From assembly GCA_902790635.1 (NCBI GenBank), contig CADASN010000013.1:32408-96407 (forward strand): a stretch of 64,000 nt of DNA, given 5' to 3'. Position numbers and translations under genes: made by a program. Positions 28,904 through 36,764 of this stretch are shown in pieces. The notes below the pieces were generated by a model, which saw only the letters and a list, made by a program, of their open reading frames with translations, searched no databases and was not told the DNA's origin. The DNA comes from an uncultured Bacteroidia bacterium. Lineage in GTDB: Bacteria > Bacteroidota > Bacteroidia > Bacteroidales > UBA932. How positions within the stretch are numbered: the first letter of the stretch is position 1; each line of letters starts with the position of its first letter.

Positions 28904-28938
28904 TTTAAGCCGCCTTCTGCTGCAGGAGGCGGCTTAAA
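28904..28938. terminator. Hairpin between convergent gdhA and pncB
   Basis: A perfect 12-bp stem TTTAAGCCGCCT (28904-28915) / AGGCGGCTTAAA (28927-28938) has an 11-nt loop. It includes the pncB stop codon and lies 22 nt after gdhA. Neither side has a long T run beyond the stem's own AAA/TTT, so it is a possible bidirectional terminator, not a textbook one. Confidence 0.55.
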
Positions 28939-30113
28939 TATGCACATTTCTCGGGGTTGCCGAGGGTCTTGCCGAGGTTGCAGGAGAGCTTGACGCAGTC
29001 GTGCCATTCGCGCAGCTCGGTGATGCGGCCGCGGGTGAGCTTGACCACGATGTTCATCGGGTCCGCGCCCGTCACGTCGCAGGTCAGGTGCGTGCCCACG
29101 CCGTAGGAGTCCTGCACGCGGCCGTCGACGTACTTGTGGATCTCGATGGCCTTGTCGATGTCCAGGCCGTTGGAGAAGCAGACCTGCTTGGTGGCGGGGT
29201 CGATCCCCAGGGACTTGTACTTGGCGATGATCTTCTCCGTCTGCTCGAATTCGTCGCCGCTGTCCACGCGCAGGCCCTTGTACATCATGGCCATGCGCTT
29301 GGAGAGATTGGAGAAGAAGACCTCGTCGCCGAAGCAGTCATAGAGGTAGATCCCGTTGTCGCCGTCATAGACGTCGCTGAACTTCTTCATCACGTTGAAG
29401 TTGCACTCGAACACGCCGCTGACGTTCTCCTCGAAGCTGATGAGCTGGTGGGACATGGTACCCAGCGGCACGCAATTGTATTTCATCGCCAGATAGACGT
29501 TGGAAGTGCCGGTGAACTTGCCCGGCCAGTCGGGGCGGGAGTCATAGACCTCCTTCATCACGCGCACCACCATGTCATGGTGGGCGAAGCTGAAGCGGCG
29601 CCGGGTGCCCATGTCGCCGAGCACCAGGCCGCTGCCGAAGATGCGCTCCGTCTTGGCGCGCGCCTTCGCCTCCTCATGGGCGGCGTCGTAGCGCTCGAAG
29701 TCGCCCCGCAGCCCGTGCATCAATTCGCTGATACACGAAAGGATGGGCATCTCCCACATGATGGTGGAGAACCATTTCCCGCGGACCTTGATCTCCAGGT
29801 GTCCTTCTTCGTCCTGCTTGATGTCCACCTCCCAGGGGCGGAAACGGTAGCCGCGCAGGTAGGTGAAGTACCACAGCGGCAGGAAGACGCAGCGGGTCTT
29901 CATGTATTCGATCTCCTCGTCGGTGATATGCACCTCGGCCATGTGGTCGAGCTGCTCGCGCAGCAGTTTGTCGAAACCTTTGGGATAGACCTGGTGGTTG
30001 CGGTCGAAGAAGGTGTACTCGACCTCGGCACGCGGGTAGGTCTCCAGGATGTAGTACTGGCAGGTGAAGGTGTAGAGGTCGTTGTCGGTGAAGTGGGTGA
30101 TGATCGGTTTCAT
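28905..30113 (-). CDS. pncB: Nicotinate phosphoribosyltransferase
   Basis: PncB makes nicotinate mononucleotide for NAD salvage. The 402-residue product starts MKPIITHFTDNDLYTFTCQYYI; the open frame continues upstream through the M3 peptidase gene without homology. Motifs include VEYTFFDRN, GTSNVYLAMKYNCVPLGTMSHQLIS (phosphorylated-His region), RVDSGDEFEQTEKII and YGVGTHLTCDVTG. It starts 5 nt after the upstream peptidase gene, so the two are probably cotranscribed. Confidence 0.95.
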   Translation of the reverse strand: MKPIITHFTDNDLYTFTCQYYILETYPRAEVEYTFFDRNHQVYPKGFDKLLREQLDHMAEVHITDEEIEYMKTRCVFLPLWYFTYLRGYRFRPWEVDIKQDEEGHLEIKVRGKWFSTIMWEMPILSCISELMHGLRGDFERYDAAHEEAKARAKTERIFGSGLVLGDMGTRRRFSFAHHDMVVRVMKEVYDSRPDWPGKFTGTSNVYLAMKYNCVPLGTMSHQLISFEENVSGVFECNFNVMKKFSDVYDGDNGIYLYDCFGDEVFFSNLSKRMAMMYKGLRVDSGDEFEQTEKIIAKYKSLGIDPATKQVCFSNGLDIDKAIEIHKYVDGRVQDSYGVGTHLTCDVTGADPMNIVVKLTRGRITELREWHDCVKLSCNLGKTLGNPEKCAYLSRLLQQKAA

Positions 30114-30118
30114 GATAT

Positions 30119-32170
30119 CTATATGATTTCCAGTTTCTTGAGAAGTGCGTCCGGGTCGGGGTCGTGCCCGCGGAAGCGGCGGTAGAGGACGGCTTCGTCC
30201 TCGCTGCCCCCCTTGGACAGGATATGGTCGCGGAAGGCGGCGGCTGCCTCGCGGCTGAAGATGCCTTTCTCCCGGAAGAGGGAGAAGGCGTCGGCCTCGA
30301 GGACTTCCGCCCATTTGTAAGAGTAGTATCCGGCGGAGTAGCCGCCGTCGAAGATGTGGTGGAAGGCCGTGGAGATGCAGCTGCCCGGGATGTCGGGCAG
30401 CACGGCGCAGTCCGCGAGCGCCCGCCGCTCCAGCTTCTCCGCCTGCTCCTTGTCGTCCTGCGCTTGTCGAAGGATCTCCTCCCGCAGGGTATGCCACGCC
30501 AGGTCGAGGATTCCGAAACGCAGCTGGCGCACCTGGAAATAGGCCGCGTGGTAGTTGCGTGCGGCGACCAGCCGCTCCACGAGGGCTTCCGGGATCGGCT
30601 CGCCCGTTTGCCAGTGGCGGGCGAAAGTCTGCAGCCAGGCCGGCTCGAAGCCCCAGTTCTCCATCAGCTGCGAGGGCAACTCGACGAAGTCCCGGGCCAC
30701 GTTGGTGCCGGTCAGCGAAGGATAGCGCCCTTCGGCCAGCATCCCGTGCAGGGCGTGCCCGAACTCGTGCAGGAAGGTGGTCAGCTCGTCATGGGTCAGC
30801 AGCGAGGGCGAGTCCGGGCCGGGCTTGCTGAAGTTGGTCACGATGCTCACCAGCGGACGCTGCTCCACGCCGCCCGGGGCGGACAGTTCGCGGAAATTGG
30901 TCATCCAGGCGCCGCCGCGCTTGCCCGGACGCGGGAAGAAATCGGCGTAGAAGAGCGCCAGGTGCCGTCCGTCCGCATCCTGCACGTCGTACACACGTAC
31001 GTCCGGATGGTACTTGGGCAGCTCCGGCTGCGGGACGAACTGCACGCCGTAGAGGCGTGTGGCCAGGCCGAACACGGCCTCGATGCAGTCCTCCAGCCGG
31101 AAATAAGGTTTGAGCTGCTCCTCGCTGAGCGTGAAATGCTCCGCCCGGTAGCGCTCGGACCAGTAGCTGAAATCCCACGGCTGCATCTGCGCTTCCGCAT
31201 AGCCGTGCGCGCGGGCGTAATCCAGCAGAGTTGCGACTTCACGCCGGGCGGCCGGGAGCGAAGGCGCCATCAGGCGGTCCAGCAGGGACCGCACGGCGGG
31301 AATGCCTTTCGCCATGCGGTCTTCCAGGGCGTAGTCGGCCCAGGTCGCATAGCCGAGCAACTGCGCGATGCGGCGGCGCAGGTCAGTGATTTTCAGGCAG
31401 ATATCTCGATTGTCGAAAGGGCCTCCGAGCGCGCGGGAATTGTACGCCCGCCAGAGCCGCTCCCGCAGGTCCGCACGGGCGCTGAACTGCAGGAAAGGGA
31501 CATAGCTGGGGTGCGAAAGGTCGAAGCGCCAGCCCGCCGTGCCCTTCTCGCGGGCGGCCTGCGCGGCAGCGTCGCGGACATACTGCGGCAGCCCCTCCAA
31601 CTCGGCCTCGTCGGTAATCTCCAGGGAAAAGGCGTTGGTGGCATCCAGGACGTTCTTGCCGAACTTCAACTCCAGCAGCGAGAGCTCTTCCTCCAGGGCC
31701 GCATAGCTCTTCTTGTCCGCGGGGGAGAGCAGCGCGCCGCTTCGCACGAAGCCCTTGTAGCTGTCCTCCAGCAGTTTGCGCTGGTCCGGAGCCAGGCTGA
31801 GCCGGTCCCGTTCTTCATAGACCGCCCGGACGCGGGCGAAGAGCCGCTCGTTGAGCGAGACGGACATTTCGTATTCGGTCAGCAGCGGCGAGACCTCCTC
31901 GGCGATCTGCTGCATCCGGTCGTCGCTTTCCGCTTCCAGCAAATTGAAAAAGATGCCGCTGACGCGGTCCAGGGCGCTCCCGGCGAACTCGAGGGCCTCG
32001 ACGGTGTTCGCGAAAGTCGGAGCGTCCGGGTTGGCGGTGATGGCATCGACTTCCGCCTTGCCTTCGGCAATGGCCGCCCGGAAGGCAGGCAGGTAGTGCT
32101 CCGCGCGGATCCGGTCGAAATGCGGCGCGCCGAACGGAAGGGAGGATATAGTCAGCAGCGGATTGTCCAT
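30119..32170 (-). CDS. M3-family oligopeptidase / dipeptidyl carboxypeptidase
   Basis: A 683-residue zinc metallopeptidase of the Dcp/oligopeptidase A group, probably intracellular since no signal peptide is present (MDNPLLTISSLPFGAPHFDRI). The zinc motif is TTFLHEFGHALHGML, followed by YPSLTGTNVARDFVELPSQLMENW and GGYSAGYYSYKWAEVLEADAF. Between WHTLREE and EKLERRALAD the protein contains ILRQAQDDKEQ, which has no place in the family and is encoded by a dispersed repeat (30452-30478). A -7 element ends 4 nt before the ATG, suggesting a leaderless message. Confidence 0.95.
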   Translation of the reverse strand: MDNPLLTISSLPFGAPHFDRIRAEHYLPAFRAAIAEGKAEVDAITANPDAPTFANTVEALEFAGSALDRVSGIFFNLLEAESDDRMQQIAEEVSPLLTEYEMSVSLNERLFARVRAVYEERDRLSLAPDQRKLLEDSYKGFVRSGALLSPADKKSYAALEEELSLLELKFGKNVLDATNAFSLEITDEAELEGLPQYVRDAAAQAAREKGTAGWRFDLSHPSYVPFLQFSARADLRERLWRAYNSRALGGPFDNRDICLKITDLRRRIAQLLGYATWADYALEDRMAKGIPAVRSLLDRLMAPSLPAARREVATLLDYARAHGYAEAQMQPWDFSYWSERYRAEHFTLSEEQLKPYFRLEDCIEAVFGLATRLYGVQFVPQPELPKYHPDVRVYDVQDADGRHLALFYADFFPRPGKRGGAWMTNFRELSAPGGVEQRPLVSIVTNFSKPGPDSPSLLTHDELTTFLHEFGHALHGMLAEGRYPSLTGTNVARDFVELPSQLMENWGFEPAWLQTFARHWQTGEPIPEALVERLVAARNYHAAYFQVRQLRFGILDLAWHTLREEILRQAQDDKEQAEKLERRALADCAVLPDIPGSCISTAFHHIFDGGYSAGYYSYKWAEVLEADAFSLFREKGIFSREAAAAFRDHILSKGGSEDEAVLYRRFRGHDPDPDALLKKLEII
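30452..30478 (+). repeat. Dispersed 'CTGAGCGAAGC' repeat, copy C, inside the M3 peptidase gene
   Basis: GTCGTCCTGCGC followed by TTGTCGAAGGATCTC on the plus strand reads as EILRQAQDD in the peptidase. The insertion keeps the frame and falls in a surface-loop position near the C-terminus. Copies A and B are at 24604 and 54063. Confidence 0.65.
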
Positions 32171-32174
32171 AACG

Positions 32175-32182
32175 CAAAAATA
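32175..32182 (-). promoter_or_regulatory. -7 element of the M3 peptidase gene, probably leaderless
   Basis: Minus-strand TATTTTTG (32182-32175) is an exact TAnnTTTG match ending 4 nt before the ATG at 32170. No clear -33 TTTG is seen. Confidence 0.6.
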
Positions 32183-32219
32183 ACCATAAATGGGGATTTT
32201 CCGTTCACTCGGGATATGC

Positions 32220-32227
32220 TATTTTTG
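32220..32227 (+). promoter_or_regulatory. -7 element upstream of a structured RNA candidate
   Basis: TATTTTTG on the plus strand, with TTTT at 32197-32200 (19-nt spacer). The predicted start is near 32232, immediately before the nested helices at 32233-32298, and not near any coding start. Confidence 0.5.
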
Positions 32228-32231
32228 CATT

Positions 32232-32300
32232 CGGATAAAAGTTAGTGTGTTTAAGTTCGCGGCTCCGGTCCTTTCCGGGGTCGCGACCTCTTTTATCCTT
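32232..32300 (+). ncRNA. Structured RNA candidate upstream of the SLC13 gene
   Basis: The outer helix GGATAAAAG (32233-32241) pairs perfectly with CTTTTATCC (32290-32298). Inside it, about 32255-32268 pairs with about 32275-32286 as a long GC-rich helix with one bulge, two or three G-U pairs and a six-base loop (tccttt). Nothing codes here. It has its own -7 element just upstream, and a second, better promoter for the transporter begins directly after it (32309). It could be a small RNA or a leader of a longer SLC13 transcript. No match to a known RNA family was recognised. Confidence 0.5.
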
Positions 32301-32308
32301 CCGAGAAC

Positions 32309-32339
32309 TTTGCAATTATCTATTTATTGCCTAAATTTG
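32309..32339 (+). promoter_or_regulatory. SLC13 transporter promoter, full consensus
   Basis: TTTG (32309-32312), a 19-nt spacer and TAAATTTG (32332-32339), both elements perfect. The start would be near 32344, about 37 nt before the ATG. Confidence 0.8.
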
Positions 32340-32380
32340 CGCCGCTTTTTCGTGATAAGTAAGATAAGTATTCAGATCAT

Positions 32381-33835
32381 ATGTCTGGCAGTAAATTTTC
32401 TCTTAAGCTTTGTGTGGTCCTGCCGATCGTGCTGATCCTCACAATCCTTCTGTGGGCTCTCCCCGTTGAATCATTCGGCATCGCCGGGCTGACCGTCGTG
32501 CAGCAGCGCATGATCGCCATCTTCGTGTTCGCCGCCCTCATGTGGATGTTCGAGATCATCCCGAACTGGACCACCTCCCTGCTGGTCATCGTCGTGATGC
32601 TGCTGAGCGTCTCCGACAAGGGCCTGGGCTTCTTCTGCAAGCCGGAGTTCGGGACCCTGGTGGACTACAAGAGCATCATGGCCTCCTTCGCGGATCCGGT
32701 GGTGATGCTGTTCCTCGGCGGTTTCGTGCTGGCCATCATCGCCTCCAAATACGGCATGGACGCCGCCATCGCGAAAGTCCTCCTCGGCATTTTCGGCAAG
32801 AAGCCGAAAATGGTCCTGCTGGGCTTCCTGATCGTGATTGCCCTCTTCTCGATGTTCATGAGCAACACGGCTACGGCCGCGATGATGCTCGCCTTCCTGG
32901 CCCCGGTGCTCAAGTCCCTCCCGGAGAATGAGACCGGCAAGGTGGGCCTGGCGCTGGCCATTCCGGTGTCCGCCAACCTCGGCGGTATCGGCACGCCGAT
33001 CGGCACCCCGCCGAACGCCATCGCCCTCGGTGCATTGGAGAATGCCGGCTACCAGATCAGTTTCGTGACCTGGATGACCCGCATGGTCCCGTACGTGATC
33101 ATCATGATCGCCATCGCCTGGGTCCTCCTGCAGCTGTTCTTCCCCTTCAAGAGCGAGAGGATCGAGCTCAAGATCGAGGTCAAGGAGCGCAAGAAAGACT
33201 GGCGGACCTACGTGGCCTGGATCACCTTCTTCCTGACCATCTTCCTCTGGGTGACGGAGACCTGGACCAAGATCAACTCCAATGTCGTGGCCCTCATCCC
33301 GCTGGCCGTCTATACCGCCACCGGGGTCTTCGACAAGTCCGACATCAAGGAGATCAACTGGAGTGTCCTCTGGCTCGTCGCGGGCGGCTTCGCCCTCGGT
33401 ACGGGCCTCAACAAGACCGGACTCGCCGCGACGCTCATCAATGCCATCCCGTTCAGCACGATGAACGTGGTGATCGTGATGATCATCGCCGGCCTGATCT
33501 GCTACCTGCTCTCCAACTTCATCAGCAACTCTGCGACGGCCGCCCTGCTTGTCCCGATCCTCGTGGTCGTGGGCACGGCCATGGCCGACCCGACTGCTGC
33601 CAACAACGCCCAGTTCCTCGCCCTCGGCGGCATGAATGCGATGATCCCGTTCATCGCGGTCTGCGCCTCCATCGCGATGCTCTTCCCGATCTCTACGCCG
33701 CCGAACGCCATCGCGTCCTCCACCGGTCTGGTCCAGACCAAGGACATGACCAAGGTCGGTATCATCATCGGCGTAATCGGATTCGTGCTCGGTTATTTCC
33801 TGTTGACCGCCATCTATCCGTTCCCGACCGTATAA
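32381..33835 (+). CDS. SLC13/DASS-family sodium:dicarboxylate or anion transporter
   Basis: A 484-residue inner-membrane transporter with about 11-12 hydrophobic segments. Two repeated Ser-Asn-Thr hairpin motifs mark the family: FMSNTATAAMMLAFLAPVL near 165 and FISNSATAALLVPILVVVG near 385. Each is followed by the second repeat element (IGTPPNAIAL; ISTPPNAIAS), which forms the sodium and carboxylate sites. Succinate, malate, citrate or sulfate are possible substrates. The porin-like gene 65 nt downstream may supply the outer membrane step. Confidence 0.92.
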   Translation: MSGSKFSLKLCVVLPIVLILTILLWALPVESFGIAGLTVVQQRMIAIFVFAALMWMFEIIPNWTTSLLVIVVMLLSVSDKGLGFFCKPEFGTLVDYKSIMASFADPVVMLFLGGFVLAIIASKYGMDAAIAKVLLGIFGKKPKMVLLGFLIVIALFSMFMSNTATAAMMLAFLAPVLKSLPENETGKVGLALAIPVSANLGGIGTPIGTPPNAIALGALENAGYQISFVTWMTRMVPYVIIMIAIAWVLLQLFFPFKSERIELKIEVKERKKDWRTYVAWITFFLTIFLWVTETWTKINSNVVALIPLAVYTATGVFDKSDIKEINWSVLWLVAGGFALGTGLNKTGLAATLINAIPFSTMNVVIVMIIAGLICYLLSNFISNSATAALLVPILVVVGTAMADPTAANNAQFLALGGMNAMIPFIAVCASIAMLFPISTPPNAIASSTGLVQTKDMTKVGIIIGVIGFVLGYFLLTAIYPFPTV

Positions 33836-33900
33836 ATTGACATTCCCGATCTGGTGGCTCCGAAGCCGGGACCACCAGATTTTCATCTATCAGATACAAA

Positions 33901-35142
33901 ATGACCAAGAAAATCTTTGCAGCCGCGCTGCTGGCCGTCACCCTGTCGGGCGGCCTTTTCGCCCAGGAGGTGAACGCCCTCAAGTTCAAGCCGTACGGCT
34001 TCATCCGCAACTATGCCGTGATGGACACCCGCGAGAGTGTCTGGGGCATCGAGGACTTCTTCTACTGGGTCCCGAAGGACACGAAGATCGTGAACGGGCA
34101 GGACCTCAACGCGCAGAACACCTTCACGTTTGCGGCCCTCTCCTCCCGTCTCGGCCTCGATGTCTCCGGCTACCAGATCAATGGCTGGAACGTGACTGCC
34201 AAGTTCGAAGCGGACTTCTATGCCGGCGTGACCGGCGTGACGGGCACGGCACTCCTCCGCCTGCGCCAGGCCTACGTCGCCCTGGCCAAGGAATCCTTCT
34301 CCGTCAAGGTCGGCCAGGGCTGGCACCCGATGGCTGCTGACATGCCGCATGTCATCGCGATCAATACGGGCGCTCCCTTCGGCCCGTTCAGCCGGACCCC
34401 CGAAATCGTGATGGACGGCAAGTTCTCGGACAACGTGACCCTGACCACCGCTATCCTCTGGCAGATGCAGTACACGTCTGCCGGCCCGAACGGCGCCTCC
34501 GGTGAGTACATGAAGTACAGCGGCATCCCGGAGCTGTACCTTGGCCTGAGCCTAAAGCAGGGCGGGTTTACCGGACGCGTGGGCGTGGACATGCTCTCCA
34601 TCCGGCCGCGTCACCTGGATGCTACCGGCACCCGGAAAGTCTCTGACCGCATCACCACCTTCAGCCCGTTCGCATACGCCGAGTACAGCAAGGGTCTGCT
34701 CTCCATCAAGGCCAAAACCATCTTCGCCCAGGCGGGCGAGCACATGAGCCTCAACGGCGGCTACGGCGTCAGCGCCATCAACAGCGACGGCAGCTGGTCC
34801 TACAGCCCGACGCGCAACAGTTCTTCCTGGCTGAGCATGTCCTACGGCAAGAAGGTGCAGGTGGTCCTCTTCGGCGGCTATGTGCGCAACTTCGGCACGA
34901 AGGACGTCCTGGTCGGCGACCTCTATTTCAGCAAGAACAGTTTCTCCAACATGAACCGCCTGTTCCGCGTCAGCCCCGAACTCATCTTCAACTGGGGCAA
35001 GGTCGCGCTGGGCATCGAATATGAGCTGACCGGCATCCAGTACGGCAGCTTCGGTGCGTTTGACAAGTACGGCCTCGCCACGGAGAACCTGCACTGGGTG
35101 CGCAACAACCGCATCCAGCTCATGCTCAAATACACGCTTTAA
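33901..35142 (+). CDS. Outer membrane porin-like beta-barrel protein
   Basis: A 413-residue protein with signal peptide IFAAALLAVTLSGGLFAQ, then alternating amphipathic strands from FKPYGFIRNYAVMDTRES to a C-terminal IQLMLKYTL. It resembles the Bacteroidota porin/DcaP-like group by pattern: FTFAALSSRLGLDVSG, FEADFYAG, LRLRQAYVALAKESFSVKVGQGWHP. The substrate is unknown; position after the SLC13 gene suggests an organic anion. Confidence 0.7.
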   Translation: MTKKIFAAALLAVTLSGGLFAQEVNALKFKPYGFIRNYAVMDTRESVWGIEDFFYWVPKDTKIVNGQDLNAQNTFTFAALSSRLGLDVSGYQINGWNVTAKFEADFYAGVTGVTGTALLRLRQAYVALAKESFSVKVGQGWHPMAADMPHVIAINTGAPFGPFSRTPEIVMDGKFSDNVTLTTAILWQMQYTSAGPNGASGEYMKYSGIPELYLGLSLKQGGFTGRVGVDMLSIRPRHLDATGTRKVSDRITTFSPFAYAEYSKGLLSIKAKTIFAQAGEHMSLNGGYGVSAINSDGSWSYSPTRNSSSWLSMSYGKKVQVVLFGGYVRNFGTKDVLVGDLYFSKNSFSNMNRLFRVSPELIFNWGKVALGIEYELTGIQYGSFGAFDKYGLATENLHWVRNNRIQLMLKYTL

Positions 35143-35154
35143 CAGGTTTCCGGC

Positions 35155-36207
35155 ATGGCTCTCCTGCTGACCTTCCTGCTGGGGGCGATGGTCATCTCGT
35201 TCGTCTGTTCCATCCTGGAGGCGACGCTGATGTCCACCCCGATCTCCTACATCACGATGCGGGAGGAGGAAGGCTACAAGCCTGCCGCGCGCTTCAAGGA
35301 ATACAAGCAGGACTCTTCCCGGCCGATCGCCGCCATCCTGTCGCTCAACACCATCGCGAACACCCTCGGCGCCGCCGGGGTGGGCGGCCAGGTCACGGCC
35401 CTCTTCGGCTCGCAGTGGCTCGGCCTGGCCAGCGCCGTGATGACCATCCTGATCCTCCTCTTCTCGGAGATCATCCCCAAGACCCTCGGTACCACCCGCT
35501 GGCGCTCCCTGATGGGCTTTGCCACGGCTGGCATCCGCTGCCTGATCTTCATCATGTATCCGCTGGTGCTGCTCATCGAGCTGCTCTCCCGGCTGATCAC
35601 GCCCGAGGATGCCGCGGAGGCGGTCGTGTCCCGCGACGAGGTGAGTGCAATGGCCAATGTGGCGGAGGAGGAGGGCGACCTCGAAGAGGATGAGAACACG
35701 ATCATCCAGAACCTCATCAGCATGGACGAGATCAAGGCTTTCGACGTGATGACCCCGCGGGTCGTCTGCGAGATCGCGCCGGAGTCGATGACGCTCAAAT
35801 CCTTCTACAAGAACAAGCGATTCCGCCACCACAGCCGCATCCCGGTCTATGCCGACAACGACGAATACATCACAGGCTATATCCTCCGGATGGAGGCCCT
35901 GCAGCTGATGGCGGAGGACAAGTTCGACCTGACGCTCGGCGAGATCCGCCGCGATGTGGCCACCTTCGACGAGGATACGACCCTCGACGTGATCTGGGAC
36001 GAGATGCTGAGTAAGGACGAGCAGATCGCCATCATCATCAACGAATACGGCAGTTTCCAGGGGATCCTGACCCTGGAGGACGTGATCGAGACCCTGCTCG
36101 GCAGCGAGATCGTGGACGAGAACGACACCGTCCGCGACATGCAGCAGCTGGCCCGGGAGAAATGGAAAAAGCGCGTCCGTCCTGTGAATCAGGCCCCCGG
36201 CAATTAG
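35155..36207 (+). CDS. CNNM/CorC-type (HlyC/CorC) membrane protein with CBS domains
   Basis: A 350-residue protein. The N-terminal DUF21 membrane domain has 3-4 segments (LLTFLLGAMVISFVCSILEATLM, then ILILLFSEIIPKTLGTTRW, a family signature). It is followed by a CBS pair at about 210-330 (DVMTPRVVCEIAPESMTLKSFY, HHSRIPVYADNDEYITGYILR, IAIIINEYGSFQGILTLEDVIETLLGSEI). Family members transport or sense Mg2+/Co2+. The C-terminal CorC_HlyC domain is missing or minimal, shorter than usual. It ends 4 nt into the convergent 36204 gene. Confidence 0.88.
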   Translation: MALLLTFLLGAMVISFVCSILEATLMSTPISYITMREEEGYKPAARFKEYKQDSSRPIAAILSLNTIANTLGAAGVGGQVTALFGSQWLGLASAVMTILILLFSEIIPKTLGTTRWRSLMGFATAGIRCLIFIMYPLVLLIELLSRLITPEDAAEAVVSRDEVSAMANVAEEEGDLEEDENTIIQNLISMDEIKAFDVMTPRVVCEIAPESMTLKSFYKNKRFRHHSRIPVYADNDEYITGYILRMEALQLMAEDKFDLTLGEIRRDVATFDEDTTLDVIWDEMLSKDEQIAIIINEYGSFQGILTLEDVIETLLGSEIVDENDTVRDMQQLAREKWKKRVRPVNQAPGN

Positions 36208-36764
36208 CCGGCGTTCAATACAATCTTCTTATATCCCAGACGGTGGAGTTCGATCGCCGCACCGATCCGGTAGAGGACCGTGTAGGCGCGGGCGAGCAGG
36301 TAGAATCCGCGGGCGGTCTGGGTCTCCACCCCCTCGTGCTGCAGCAGGCCCAGTACGGCGAGGGAGCAGCTCTGCAGGGTATCACTGAGTTTTTTGGCTT
36401 CCGCTCCGTCCAGGGGCAGTCCCAGCACGTCCCGCAGGATGTGCTCGTCCATGTCGTCCCAGCCGCGCGGGCCGTACCAGCGCCGGTAGGGGAGATCCCG
36501 GTAACGGTGCCAGTCGGCATCCCAGCCCCAGGCAACGCCCATGCCGAGGAATCCGGCCCAGGCGATCGCCGCTTCGGGGTAGTCGTTGAAATTGACCACA
36601 GCGTCGGCGATGTAGTCCTTGATATAGCGGTCCCAGACGCCGTCGATATCGGGGTTGCGGACCAGTTCGGCCGGGAGCAGACCAGCGCCGCTGCAGACTT
36701 TCACGAGGCCGTCTTCGAGCGTCTGCTCGAAGCGGTCGAGGTCGCGGGTATCTTCTTCTTGCAT
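36204..36764 (-). CDS. Conserved hypothetical protein downstream of rel
   Basis: I do not recognise a named domain in this 186-residue protein. It has no signal peptide, is rich in Trp and Tyr (WAGFLGMGVAWGWDADWHRYRDLPYRRWYG), and is probably cytosolic and mostly helical. Its start codon shares a base with the end of rel, so it is cotranscribed with it and may be translationally coupled. The strong conservation pattern of aromatic residues suggests a folded protein, not a spurious frame. Confidence 0.75.
   Translation of the reverse strand: MQEEDTRDLDRFEQTLEDGLVKVCSGAGLLPAELVRNPDIDGVWDRYIKDYIADAVVNFNDYPEAAIAWAGFLGMGVAWGWDADWHRYRDLPYRRWYGPRGWDDMDEHILRDVLGLPLDGAEAKKLSDTLQSCSLAVLGLLQHEGVETQTARGFYLLARAYTVLYRIGAAIELHRLGYKKIVLNAG

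Noticed and set aside
28905-30497. 530-codon extended frame for pncB
   Set aside because: The first 128 codons run through the M3 peptidase gene in another frame; the family start is MKPIITHFTDND.
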